57,738 nucleotides of DNA from Bryobacterales bacterium (GTDB lineage Bacteria; Acidobacteriota; Terriglobia; Bryobacterales; Bryobacteraceae). Both the position numbers and the translations under genes were made by a program. The notes under the pieces were generated by a model that saw only the letters and a list, made by a program, of their open reading frames with translations, did no database searches and was not told the origin of the DNA. Position 1 is the stretch's first letter, and every line of letters starts with the position of its first letter. Positions 17,949-26,274 of this stretch are shown piece by piece. The DNA is taken from the NCBI GenBank assembly GCA_020854055.1, contig JADZGD010000066.1, forward strand, positions 1 through 57,738. The letters run 5' to 3'.

Positions 17949-20441
17949 ATGCCCTACCGCCAGACCTTGCCGGTCTTCGTTTTCATCTGTGGTGCTCTGT
18001 CTGCGGCGCCGCATCCGCTTATTCTGGTCGAAAACGGCAAGCCGGCGGCCACCATCGTGCTTTCTGCCGGAGCGTCGCCATCGGAGCAGCGCGCGGCCGG
18101 GGAGCTTCAACACTTCGTCGCGGAGATGTCCGGCGCCCGGCTGCCGCTTCGCGGCGAAAAGGATGCCGCCCGGGGGACGCTGGTCTTGATCGGGCGCAGT
18201 CCGATGGTGGATCGCCTCGCCCCCTCCATTCCGTTTACGCGGCTGGGTGATGAGGGCTTCGCGCTGAAGACCGTTGGCCGGACACTCATCGTTGCCGGGG
18301 GCCGCCGGCGGGGCACCATGTACGGTGTCTCGGCGTTGCTTGAAAAGCTTGGCTGCCGGTGGGTGGCTTACGATGCCAGCCGCATTCCGAAACAGACTAC
18401 CGTTAGCGTACAGCCGCTTGATGAGACGCAAACGCCTGCCTTCGAATACCGGGACGTCTACATCGCCGAGGCCTGGGATAAGGATTGGGCGGCCCGCAAC
18501 CGCCTCAACGGTTTCACGGCGCGGTTGGACGAAAGCACCGGCGGCAAGGTGGAATACTATCCGTTCGTTCACACCTTCTACCAGTTGATTCCGCCAAAAC
18601 TCTATTTCAAGAGCCACCCCGAATTCTTCGCCCTGGTTGACGGCAAGCGCCGCGATGACCATGCTCAATTGTGTCTCACCAACCCCGAACTGGTCCGTGT
18701 CGCCGCCGCCCGCGTCATTCAGTGGTTCGGCGAACATCCCTCGGCCACCATCGCCTCGGTCTCGCAGATGGACTGGGGAGGCGAATGCGAATGCGCCAAC
18801 TGCCGCCGGGTAAAGGCTGAAGAGGGCGGAGCATCTTCGGGACCCATGCTGCGTTTCGTAAATGCCGTGGCCGAACTGGTGGAAAAGAAATATCCGGGCA
18901 AGCTCATCGATACGCTGGCCTACGCCTACACCGAAGAGCCGCCCGCGAAGGTCCGGCCCCGCCCGAATGTCCGCGTACGGATGTGTCCGATCGGCGCCTG
19001 TCAGGCCCATCCTTACGAGCAGTGTCCGTACGACGCCTACATCATGAAGAATCTTCGCGGCTGGGCGAAAATGACCAACCGCATTTACATCTGGCACTAC
19101 AACGGCAACTTCTCCCACTTCCTCCTGCCGTTACCCGACTTTGATGAACTGGCCGCCGACGTCGCCATGTACCGGCGCAACGGCGTGGTGGGTCTCTTTA
19201 TGCAGGGTACCGGAATGCCCGGCGGTGAAAGCGGGCGCCTCCGCGCCTATGTTCTGTCGCGCCTGTTATGGAACCCGGCGGCCAACGTGGAGCAGGCTAT
19301 CGATGAGTTCAACGAGATCTATTACGGCAAAGCCGCGCACACCATGCGGGAGTGGTTCGACCTGATGCAACATCTGGTGCGCATGCCGCCTGAAGGGGAA
19401 GGCCAGCACCTGTGGTGCTGCCGCGCGCCCGTAGCCACCGATCTCCAAATGGACCAGGCCGGGCGCATCTTCAATAAGGCTCTGGCGCTGGCCGATAACG
19501 ACGTCATCCGCCGCCGCGTCGAACTGGCACAACTCGGCTTCCGCTACATGGAGATGCAGCGTTTGCGGCGCTTCGAAATTCATGCTGGCAGCTATGTCTC
19601 CGCCGGTCTCGACCATTTGAAACAGACCGTAGAACCTCTTTTTGCCGATACCGACCGGCTTGGCGTTACCCGCCTCGGCGAGGAGCACGACCGAGCGCAT
19701 GATTTCGACGCCATCACCCGCACGTTGCACGCTTATCCCGCGGTGACCGTTGAGAATCGTCTTCTGCGGCTGGACATCGTTGCCGCGCTTCAGGGACGCG
19801 TCGTGCGCCTGTTGGACAAAACCAATCGGCGCGAGCGCTTGAACCGGCCCAACCCGGTGGAAATGAACTATCCGGACCGTAGCGGCTGGGGTGTTACAGT
19901 TTATCCGGGCGGCTTCGACGCTGCACCGCTACCACTGCGCTGGCGGGTGGAATCTTCCGCTGGCGGCAAGATCACTCTTACCGCCACCAGCGACGCCGGG
20001 CTCCAGGTGCGCCGAACGCTGCGTCTGGACGCGCAGCAGCCGGTGGTTTACGAGGAACTCACCGCCCGCAATGCCGGCGCCGCCCCTTGCGACACCATTC
20101 TGGAATCGCAGTTTGACGCCGATGCCGGATCTCTCGAACGTACCACCCTCCGCTTCACACACCGGGCCGGCAGCGTGTTTGAACGTCTGCTGGTACGGCC
20201 CGAAGAACAGCCCGCCGGGAGCGAAACGTTTCCGGGCGCCCAGGCTCCAGATGGAACCTGGAGCCTGCAGGGTCCAAACGGATATTTTGGCGGAACCTAC
20301 ACCAACGAGGAAGTTGATCGCGCCATCGCCGTCTGGAACGGGAAGAGCCAGAATCGCGTCTCGCTGACAGTTCGTACCGCGCTGCGCAGACTGGAGCCAA
20401 ACCAGTTCCAGAGCCTGAGAACGGCTTATACCCTGCGATAA
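17949..20441 (+). CDS. Secreted DUF4838 glycosidase-like protein
   Basis: 830 residues with a signal peptide (LPVFVFICGALSAAP). The N-terminal domain (about 25-155: VENGKPAATIVLSAGASPSEQRAAGELQHFVAEMSG, GRRRGTMYGVSALLEKLGCRWV) resembles the N-domain of GH67 glucuronidases. The central DUF4838 TIM-barrel region (about 160-470) includes PFVHTFYQLIP, SVSQMDWGGECECANCRR, NRIYIWHYNGNFSHFLLPLPD and NGVVGLFMQGTG. A C-terminal beta-rich domain closes the protein. It probably acts on a plant or microbial glycan outside the cytoplasm. Follows the DinB gene after a hairpin. Confidence 0.8.
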   Translation: MPYRQTLPVFVFICGALSAAPHPLILVENGKPAATIVLSAGASPSEQRAAGELQHFVAEMSGARLPLRGEKDAARGTLVLIGRSPMVDRLAPSIPFTRLGDEGFALKTVGRTLIVAGGRRRGTMYGVSALLEKLGCRWVAYDASRIPKQTTVSVQPLDETQTPAFEYRDVYIAEAWDKDWAARNRLNGFTARLDESTGGKVEYYPFVHTFYQLIPPKLYFKSHPEFFALVDGKRRDDHAQLCLTNPELVRVAAARVIQWFGEHPSATIASVSQMDWGGECECANCRRVKAEEGGASSGPMLRFVNAVAELVEKKYPGKLIDTLAYAYTEEPPAKVRPRPNVRVRMCPIGACQAHPYEQCPYDAYIMKNLRGWAKMTNRIYIWHYNGNFSHFLLPLPDFDELAADVAMYRRNGVVGLFMQGTGMPGGESGRLRAYVLSRLLWNPAANVEQAIDEFNEIYYGKAAHTMREWFDLMQHLVRMPPEGEGQHLWCCRAPVATDLQMDQAGRIFNKALALADNDVIRRRVELAQLGFRYMEMQRLRRFEIHAGSYVSAGLDHLKQTVEPLFADTDRLGVTRLGEEHDRAHDFDAITRTLHAYPAVTVENRLLRLDIVAALQGRVVRLLDKTNRRERLNRPNPVEMNYPDRSGWGVTVYPGGFDAAPLPLRWRVESSAGGKITLTATSDAGLQVRRTLRLDAQQPVVYEELTARNAGAAPCDTILESQFDADAGSLERTTLRFTHRAGSVFERLLVRPEEQPAGSETFPGAQAPDGTWSLQGPNGYFGGTYTNEEVDRAIAVWNGKSQNRVSLTVRTALRRLEPNQFQSLRTAYTLR

Positions 20442-20448
20442 GAGTTCC

Positions 20449-20528
20449 CTTGCCGGCGCGGTTATGCCACGCGATATGGCTCCGGCATCGGCACACGCGA
20501 ACCGTGCGATAGCCCATCAGCCGGCAAG
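20449..20528. repeat. Nested inverted repeat downstream of the DUF4838 gene
   Basis: Outer arms CTTGCCGGC (20449-20457) and GCCGGCAAG (20520-20528) are perfect 9-bp complements. Inside, 20458-20463 pairs with 20500-20505 (one G-U), and ATGCC (20464-20468) pairs with GGCAT (20484-20488). The whole 80-base stretch can fold as a three-tier cruciform or RNA. It lies 8 bp after the DUF4838 stop, with no T-tract. It could be a bidirectional terminator, an mRNA-end structure or a repetitive palindromic element. Confidence 0.5.
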
Positions 20529-20789
20529 AAGGGTCAACGGCCGTTCGAACAGCAGCAGCGGGGTTTCGAGAGTATCCGGAACTTTGAATTGTGAGGAGGT
20601 GTTGGTGGGGAGATTCACCAGCGGGATTGCATCCGCACCGGCTGTCGATTTTACTGGGGGTTCGTAATCGCCGCCGGTTAATCGGACCACGCCGCGATGT
20701 TTCGATTCCAGGCCGGCGAGGCGGCCCTGAGTGATCACTTCGGAGGTCAATGTCCGTAGAAGGCGCTGCCGCTTCCGGGCGTGGTTCAC
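20517..20789 (-). CDS. Short open frame of uncertain status
   Basis: 90 codons from GTG 20789 in the only long non-coding stretch between 20442 and 20807. The C-terminal half (VVRLTGGDYEPPVKSTAGADAIPLVN...) has a varied, protein-like composition and moderately GC-rich third positions, but I recognise no family. There is no good ribosome site. It could be a remnant of a larger gene, or chance. Its last codons lie in the outer arm of the inverted repeat. Confidence 0.25.
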   Translation of the reverse strand: MNHARKRQRLLRTLTSEVITQGRLAGLESKHRGVVRLTGGDYEPPVKSTAGADAIPLVNLPTNTSSQFKVPDTLETPLLLFERPLTLLAG

Positions 20790-20807
20790 TGCTATAGTTT
20801 CATTTCA

Positions 20808-22421
20808 ATGACGCGCTCCAAGATTCGCTTTCTGCCCGCCGGCGAAGCCGTTTCACTCATCCGCGACGGGGCAACCGTCGCTACCGGCGGTTTTGTGGGT
20901 TGTGGCCACCCGGAGGATCTTACGGCGGCGATCGAGCAACGGTTTCTTGCCCACGGCGCGCCTCGGGGCCTGACGCTGATTTACGCCGCCGGTCAGGGCG
21001 ACGGCACTGTTCGAGGCCTCAACCACTTGGGCCACGAAGGACTCGTGCGCCGCGTCATCGGCGGCCATTGGAATCTTGCTCCACGGTTGTGCGCGCTGGC
21101 CACCTCGGGCCGCATTGAAGCCTACAATTTCCCGCAGGGCGTTATCTCGAAACTGTTTCGCGAAATCGCGTCGGGCAATCCCGGTCTCCTCAGCCGCACC
21201 GGTCTCGGCACCTACATTGATCCGCGCGATGGTGGAGGACGGCTCAACGCCGAAACTACCGGCGATCTGGTCGAGGTGGTCACCCTGGCCGGCCAGGAAC
21301 TGCTCTTCTACCACGCTCACCCGATCGACGTGGCGCTGATTCGCGGCACCGCCAGTGACGCGAACGGCAACATCTCTTTCGAACGGGAAGTAATGACCGG
21401 GGAGACGCTGGCCATGGCCACCGCCGCTCGTAATTCGGGAGGCATCGTCCTTGCCCAGGTGGAGCGAATCGTGCCCGAGTTCTCGCGCGATCCCAAGTTG
21501 ATACACGTTCCCGGCATTTTCGTCGATGCGGTGGTCGTTTCGCCGCCCGGGCATCACATGCAGACCTTCGGCAGCCAGTTCGACCCGGGCTACGTTACCT
21601 CGGCGCCGCTCAACGGGCTGAGTCTGGCGTCTGTCGAGGTTGGTCCGCGCCGCTACATCGCGGCGCGCTGCCTGACCGAAATCCGGCGCGATGAGATCGT
21701 CAATCTCGGCATCGGCATCTCGGAAGGCATCGCACGGTTGGCGGTGGAACGGGGTGTTCTGGACGACTTTACTCTTACCGTGGAATCGGGGGCGATCGGC
21801 GGCATGCCTGCCGGCGGACTTGATTTCGGCGCGGCTCTGCACCCTGCTGCCATCATTGACCAGCCATCGATGTTCGACTTTTATGACGGTGGCGGTCTCA
21901 ACGTCGCCTTTCTCAGCATGGCGGAATGTGACTCCGCGGGAAATGTCAACGTCAGCCGGTATTCAGGCAGGCTTCCCGGCTGCGGCGGGTTTATTAACAT
22001 CGCCCAATCCGCCCGCCGGGTGGTTTTCACTGGAACCTTCACCAGTAGAGGGCTGGAGACTCGCTGGGATGGCACGCGTTTGGAGATTGTTCGCGAGGGA
22101 CGCCTGCGCAAGTTCGTGCGCCGGGTGGAGCAGGTTACTTTCAGCGCCGCCCGCGCTCTTGCCGCCTCGCGCCCTATCCTGTATGTCACTGAACGGGCGG
22201 TCTTCGAACTGACCCCGGCGGGCCTCGAATTAATCGAAGTGGCTCCGGGCATCGACGTTGAATCGCAGGTGCTCGACCTGATGGATTTCCGCCCTGCCAT
22301 CCGCCAGCCGCTGGCTCGAATGCCGGAATCCGTCTTCCGGCCGCCAACCGGCGCTACTCCACGGCCGGAACCGGAAATGCCACCGGGCGGCCGCTGCGAT
22401 TCGAGCGATAGATCGCAGTGA
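20808..22421 (+). CDS. Acyl-CoA:carboxylate CoA-transferase, fused alpha/beta (YdiF/Pct type)
   Basis: 537 residues from ATG 20808 (GTG 20781 is also in frame). The alpha half has GATVATGGFVGCGHP (about 21-35). The beta half begins near 290 (LTEIRRDEIVNLGIGISEGIA) and carries the catalytic glutamate in TVESGAIGG (Glu326). The length and single-chain layout match propionate/acetoacetate CoA-transferases of the YdiF family, which move CoA between short-chain acids. The last ~20 residues are read antisense through the end of the neighbouring oxidoreductase gene (68 bp overlap). Confidence 0.88.
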   Translation: MTRSKIRFLPAGEAVSLIRDGATVATGGFVGCGHPEDLTAAIEQRFLAHGAPRGLTLIYAAGQGDGTVRGLNHLGHEGLVRRVIGGHWNLAPRLCALATSGRIEAYNFPQGVISKLFREIASGNPGLLSRTGLGTYIDPRDGGGRLNAETTGDLVEVVTLAGQELLFYHAHPIDVALIRGTASDANGNISFEREVMTGETLAMATAARNSGGIVLAQVERIVPEFSRDPKLIHVPGIFVDAVVVSPPGHHMQTFGSQFDPGYVTSAPLNGLSLASVEVGPRRYIAARCLTEIRRDEIVNLGIGISEGIARLAVERGVLDDFTLTVESGAIGGMPAGGLDFGAALHPAAIIDQPSMFDFYDGGGLNVAFLSMAECDSAGNVNVSRYSGRLPGCGGFINIAQSARRVVFTGTFTSRGLETRWDGTRLEIVREGRLRKFVRRVEQVTFSAARALAASRPILYVTERAVFELTPAGLELIEVAPGIDVESQVLDLMDFRPAIRQPLARMPESVFRPPTGATPRPEPEMPPGGRCDSSDRSQ

Positions 22422-23445
22422 AGATCTCCACCGCGACGCGCCCGTCTTCGCCTGTCACCATGGGTTCCCGGTTCGCCAGAATCGCCTGGAGGAAGTCCTG
22501 GATCTGAAGCCGGTGATAGTGCCGGGTGGCATCCACACGGGCGAACTGCGCCCGGTCCTCCGCGGCAAACTGCTCGAGCAAGCCCTCCTCGCCTGGAACG
22601 GTCCAGATGTCATTAAAGGGCGGTTCCGAAACCCCGCTCACGCCCGCTACGAACGTGGCGCCGGTGTCGGTCTGGACGCCCACCGAGGCGCCATTCGATC
22701 CATGCACGTGCAGCTTCGTGTAAATGCCCGGCTTTTGGCTGAGGCTGGTCAGGATGGATCCCAGCCCGCCGTTGCGGAACCGGATCACGGCCAGCGCGGT
22801 ATCATCCACTTCCACGAACGGATGGTTCAGGTTGGCCCAGTAGCCGGTCACTTCGGCGAGCGGCCCCATCATCCATTGCAGGATGTCGAGCGAGTGCGGC
22901 GACTGATTCACCAGTACGCCGCCGCCTTCGGTAGCCCACTGGCCGCGCCAGGGATCGGAACGATAATAGGCTTCATCGCGCCAGCTCAACATCAGGAACG
23001 TGCCTAGCACGGGCTTGCCGATCTTACCCGCATCGATCGCACTCTTCATCCGCATGACTGGCTCATAGAGCCGCCGCTGGCTCACCACGCCCAGTTTCAC
23101 GCCGGCCTGTCGCGCCGCCCGGATCATCGCGTCGCAATCGGCCAGTTTCGCCGCCAGGGGTTTTTCCACCAGCGAATGCGCGCCGGCCGAGGCGGCCATC
23201 ACCACTACATCGCGATGTAACGGGTGCGGTGTGCACACCGTCACCGCCTCCACCTGTACCTGCCGGAACATGTCGGCGGGATCGGTGAAGGCCCGGCAGC
23301 CATAATGCGCGGCGAACTCCCGGGCCCGCCCGGCCTGCCGGTCGCAGACTGCCACCAATTCAGATTCGGGAAGCGTCTGAAGCGCCTCGGCGTGGCTGGC
23401 GGCTACCTTGCCGCAACCGATAACGGCCGTCCGCAACCGCCGCAT
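22354..23445 (-). CDS. Gfo/Idh/MocA family oxidoreductase, cytoplasmic
   Basis: 363 residues from ATG 23445, which overlaps the stop of the upstream TIM-barrel gene (TGATG). The nucleotide loop is AVIGCGKVAASHAEAL (about 7-22), EKP is at 94-96, and the C-terminal domain includes GGGVLVNQSPHSLDILQWMMG and FTAIYRSNRSGRPVAFP. No signal peptide. Tight coupling to a xylose-isomerase-like TIM-barrel gene suggests two steps of one sugar pathway, such as oxidation followed by isomerisation or cleavage of a keto-sugar. Confidence 0.85.
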   Translation of the reverse strand: MRRLRTAVIGCGKVAASHAEALQTLPESELVAVCDRQAGRAREFAAHYGCRAFTDPADMFRQVQVEAVTVCTPHPLHRDVVVMAASAGAHSLVEKPLAAKLADCDAMIRAARQAGVKLGVVSQRRLYEPVMRMKSAIDAGKIGKPVLGTFLMLSWRDEAYYRSDPWRGQWATEGGGVLVNQSPHSLDILQWMMGPLAEVTGYWANLNHPFVEVDDTALAVIRFRNGGLGSILTSLSQKPGIYTKLHVHGSNGASVGVQTDTGATFVAGVSGVSEPPFNDIWTVPGEEGLLEQFAAEDRAQFARVDATRHYHRLQIQDFLQAILANREPMVTGEDGRVAVEIFTAIYRSNRSGRPVAFPVPAVE

Positions 23446-24350
23446 CAGGCTGCCTCCGGATAGTACTTGTCGCACATCCGGCGGAGGTACTCGATCGATT
23501 CGGCCATCTCCTCCATCCCGTTCATTCCGTCTTCAATGCTGATCCATCCGGTGTAGCCGTGGCCGGAGAGGATGCCGAAGATGGCGTCATAGTCGTTCAA
23601 TCCCTTTCCGGTCACGCCATGCTTCAGGTTGGGCGAGTAGCCCAGCGTGCCGTCTGCCTGCCGCAGATCGTCGAACGTCACTCCTTCGGCCAGGTAGCGG
23701 TCGCTGGCGTGCATGCTCACCACCCTGTCGGCCACTTCGCGCAACAATTCGACCGGGTCGTCGCCGGCTACAATCGCGTTCGAAGGATCGTACTGCACGC
23801 CGAAGTGCCGGCGGTCCGGCACCGCCGCCAGCAGTTCCAGGAAGACATCCTTCTTCTGTGCGAATTCCGGATAGCGCCAAAAGCCGTCCTTGTAGTGATT
23901 TTCCAGACCCAGCACGACGTCGTATTCGCGAGCCACCGGCAGCACTCGTTCGATACATGCGGCTACCCACTCAATGCCCTGGTCGCGTGCCACCCCCGGA
24001 TAGCGCTGCCCGCTCAGCACCCGGCAGACACTGCGCGTGCCGCCCAGGCGCCGGCAGACCTCGATCATCTTCACTTCGTGCTCTACCGCTTTGCGCCGCG
24101 CCTCCGGGTCCGGATTCGTGAAATCAGGCGAACAGCACAGCATCGGCATCGCGAATCCGGCTTTCTCGATGGCCTCTCCCACCGAATCGAGATAGGCGCC
24201 GCTCAGCGATTCAAAGAAGCCCTCGTACATTTCCAGCCCGTCGGCATCGAGTGAGCGGGCCATTTGGATCCACTCGAACACGGACATCGTGCGGCTTCCA
24301 GCGATCCGGTCCACGTAGCATTTGGGAAAAGCAGAGATGTTAGGGCGCAT
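23445..24350 (-). CDS. Xylose-isomerase-like TIM-barrel (sugar phosphate isomerase/epimerase)
   Basis: 301 residues from ATG 24350. AP_endonuc_2/xylose-isomerase-like fold with the usual metal and substrate positions: GLENHYKDG, GVQYDPSNAIVAGDDP, VVSMHASDRY and GWISIEDGMNG. Members isomerise or epimerise sugars or keto-sugars, and some are lyases on 3-keto-glycosides. First gene of a two-gene operon with the Gfo/Idh/MocA enzyme (overlapping TGATG). Divergent, 117 bp, from the secreted protein at 24468. Confidence 0.85.
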   Translation of the reverse strand: MRPNISAFPKCYVDRIAGSRTMSVFEWIQMARSLDADGLEMYEGFFESLSGAYLDSVGEAIEKAGFAMPMLCCSPDFTNPDPEARRKAVEHEVKMIEVCRRLGGTRSVCRVLSGQRYPGVARDQGIEWVAACIERVLPVAREYDVVLGLENHYKDGFWRYPEFAQKKDVFLELLAAVPDRRHFGVQYDPSNAIVAGDDPVELLREVADRVVSMHASDRYLAEGVTFDDLRQADGTLGYSPNLKHGVTGKGLNDYDAIFGILSGHGYTGWISIEDGMNGMEEMAESIEYLRRMCDKYYPEAA

Positions 24351-24467
24351 AATGATGCTGGAGTCGAATAGAATGCGGACCTGGCTCCCAGCCTTCAAAA
24401 TTATACCCGTAACCATTTCCCGATGCCGCATCCATTCCGCCCATCGGTACCGGCGAGAGGAATTGCC

Positions 24468-26003
24468 ATGAAGACCCTGATCCTGCTTCTTTTCACCATT
24501 TCAGCTCTGGCCGCGCCGCGGGGGTTTGACCGCCGCGGCTTCTATCTTCACGGCGCCTGGGTGATGGATTATCCCTTCTCGGTTCGCACCTGGCAGCGGG
24601 CCGACTTCGCACGCATGTTCCGGCTGTTGCACAGACTCGGATTTAACACCGTCATGATCTGGCCCGGAGCCGAAAATGCGCCCATGCCGCTCTCGCCAGA
24701 AGACAGCAGCGTGCTTCGCGGCTATCGCCCGGTTATCGACGACGCCCATCGGGCGAGCCTCGAATGCTGGATCACCTACTGTCCCGACGTGATCGCTCGA
24801 GACGGCATCCGCGCCACGCCCTGGCCCGCGCGCAGCCTCTACCATTGGATGACCACCATCCATATCAGCGACCCGGCCTCCGGCCCGGCCTATCTTCGTC
24901 ACCGCGCCGAGGTCCTGCGCCTGTTTGATAATGCCGACGGGTTTGTCGTGATCGATGGCGACCCCGGCGGCTATCCCGGCGCTCCGGTCTCCGAATATCT
25001 GCGGATTCTCGACTCCGACCAGGCCGCCGTGCCCGGTAAACTCATCATTCCCTGGATCTGGAGCGGTTGGGGCCGCCTCATCGACAAAGCCGGTTTCTGG
25101 AAGGAGCCGGTGGCTCCCTACGTCCGGGCAACGCTCGAAGCCCTGAAGGCGCGCCCCGGCCGGCCGCTCGAGATCATGCCCGGCCGCAGCCATCGCGAGG
25201 ACTGGGCCAACGGCCGTGCCAACATCGAGATTGCCGAGCAACTCGGCCTCATTCCACGGTCCACCCTGATGGTTTACGAGGCCATCGAGTTTGAGCCCAC
25301 ACCCCCCGCCGCCGTCCTCCAGTTCGATCTCATCCGCAGCAACCTGCGCCAGGAGTCGCGCCTCGCTCCGGCCGCCCGGGGTGTCTTCGGCAATGCGCAG
25401 CAACCCGTGATGGTGCTGCCTAATCTCTACTTCTTCGCCCGGGCCAGCCGGGACCTGGCGTATCTGGAGCGTTCGGACGCCGGTGTGCTGGCTGACCTTG
25501 CCGCCGAAGTGGGTGGAGACGCCGCCGTTCTGGTTCCGGCGTGGAGTTGCCTCGAACTGCCGCTGGAAAAACTCCCCGCCGCTCTTCCCACGCGCCTGCG
25601 CTCGATGAAACTTGCCGGAACGCTTGCCGCCGATCTGCCCGGAGGGCCCGCGCGCTATGTCCAAATCCTGGCGGCCCAGGTCGATTCGCGCCGCAAGTTG
25701 TTGGCGGCGGTAGCTCGAGAACCTCGCACCGGCGCTGAGGCTGCCGCCGGGCTATCCGCCGGTGCCGCGGCCCTCGTTCAGTGGTGGAAAGTTCATCATT
25801 ACGTCGCTGCCGGAGTGGGCACCGATCCCTTCGCCTGGAGCTTCGTCCACCCGAGCCAGGTTCGTTTGCTCAAAAAGTATGCCGCTCTTTGCAGCGATTT
25901 TGGTCCGCAGATCCAGCAGGAGGCCGCGCGGCAGTTGGCCGCCCGCGGGTTGCTTTCTGAAAGCGAAGCACGCCAACGCCTGGCCGAACTGGCTTCAAAA
26001 TAA
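24468..26003 (+). CDS. Secreted protein of unknown function, TIM-barrel-like
   Basis: 511 residues from ATG 24468, with a GAGAGG ribosome site and signal peptide KTLILLLFTISALAAP. I do not recognise a named family. The first 280 residues read like a glycoside-hydrolase-type barrel (FYLHGAWVMDYPFSVRTW, LHRLGFNTVMIWPGAENAP, DGFVVIDGDPGGYPGAPV, IIPWIWSGWGRL, LMVYEAIEFEP). The remainder is helical and ends in RQLAARGLLSESEARQRLAELASK. WPG, DGDPGG and YEAIE could be active-site strands. Context suggests glycan processing. Confidence 0.6.
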   Translation: MKTLILLLFTISALAAPRGFDRRGFYLHGAWVMDYPFSVRTWQRADFARMFRLLHRLGFNTVMIWPGAENAPMPLSPEDSSVLRGYRPVIDDAHRASLECWITYCPDVIARDGIRATPWPARSLYHWMTTIHISDPASGPAYLRHRAEVLRLFDNADGFVVIDGDPGGYPGAPVSEYLRILDSDQAAVPGKLIIPWIWSGWGRLIDKAGFWKEPVAPYVRATLEALKARPGRPLEIMPGRSHREDWANGRANIEIAEQLGLIPRSTLMVYEAIEFEPTPPAAVLQFDLIRSNLRQESRLAPAARGVFGNAQQPVMVLPNLYFFARASRDLAYLERSDAGVLADLAAEVGGDAAVLVPAWSCLELPLEKLPAALPTRLRSMKLAGTLAADLPGGPARYVQILAAQVDSRRKLLAAVAREPRTGAEAAAGLSAGAAALVQWWKVHHYVAAGVGTDPFAWSFVHPSQVRLLKKYAALCSDFGPQIQQEAARQLAARGLLSESEARQRLAELASK

Positions 26004-26011
26004 AAAATCTG

Positions 26012-26063
26012 ATACCCCCCTCCCGTATAGGCTTGTATGTGCTAGGATAGCCGTGGGGGGTAT
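26012..26063. promoter_or_regulatory. CsoR-like operator region upstream of copZ
   Basis: The 17-mer at 26012-26028 has the form ATACCC-N5-CCGTAT, close to the Bacillus CsoR operator form ATACCC-N5-GGGTAT. Its left half ATACCCCCC is repeated in inverted orientation as GGGGGGTAT at 26055-26063, immediately before the copZ ATG (26065). A possible -10 (TAGGAT, 26043-26048) lies between them. A CsoR protein is encoded at the end of this operon, so copper-responsive autorepression is likely. Confidence 0.55.
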
Positions 26064-26064
26064 T

Positions 26065-26274
26065 ATGCAAGACTTTGTAATGAAGATCGGCGGGATGCAC
26101 TGCAACTCCTGCATCAACCGTGTAACCAAGGCTTTGGAGAAGGTGGACGGCGTCAAAGTGAACACCGTTACCATCGGTCTTGCCCGTGTCAGTTACGACC
26201 CGGCTAAGACCCATCCACAGTCTCTGTTGGATGCCGTCAACAACATCGGTTTTACCGCCACGCATGGTGAATAG
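26065..26274 (+). CDS. copZ: CopZ-type copper chaperone (HMA domain)
   Basis: 69 residues. A single heavy-metal-associated domain with GGMHCNSCINRV (Cys13 and Cys16), a beta-alpha-beta-beta-alpha-beta pattern (VNTVTIGLARVSYDPAKT, LLDAVNNIGFTAT) and the length of a CopZ. It carries Cu(I) in the cytoplasm and hands it to the CopA ATPase. Its stop codon is followed with no gap by the copA GTG. The start sits directly behind the operator's inverted half-site, so repressor binding would also cover the start region. Confidence 0.88.
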   Translation: MQDFVMKIGGMHCNSCINRVTKALEKVDGVKVNTVTIGLARVSYDPAKTHPQSLLDAVNNIGFTATHGE

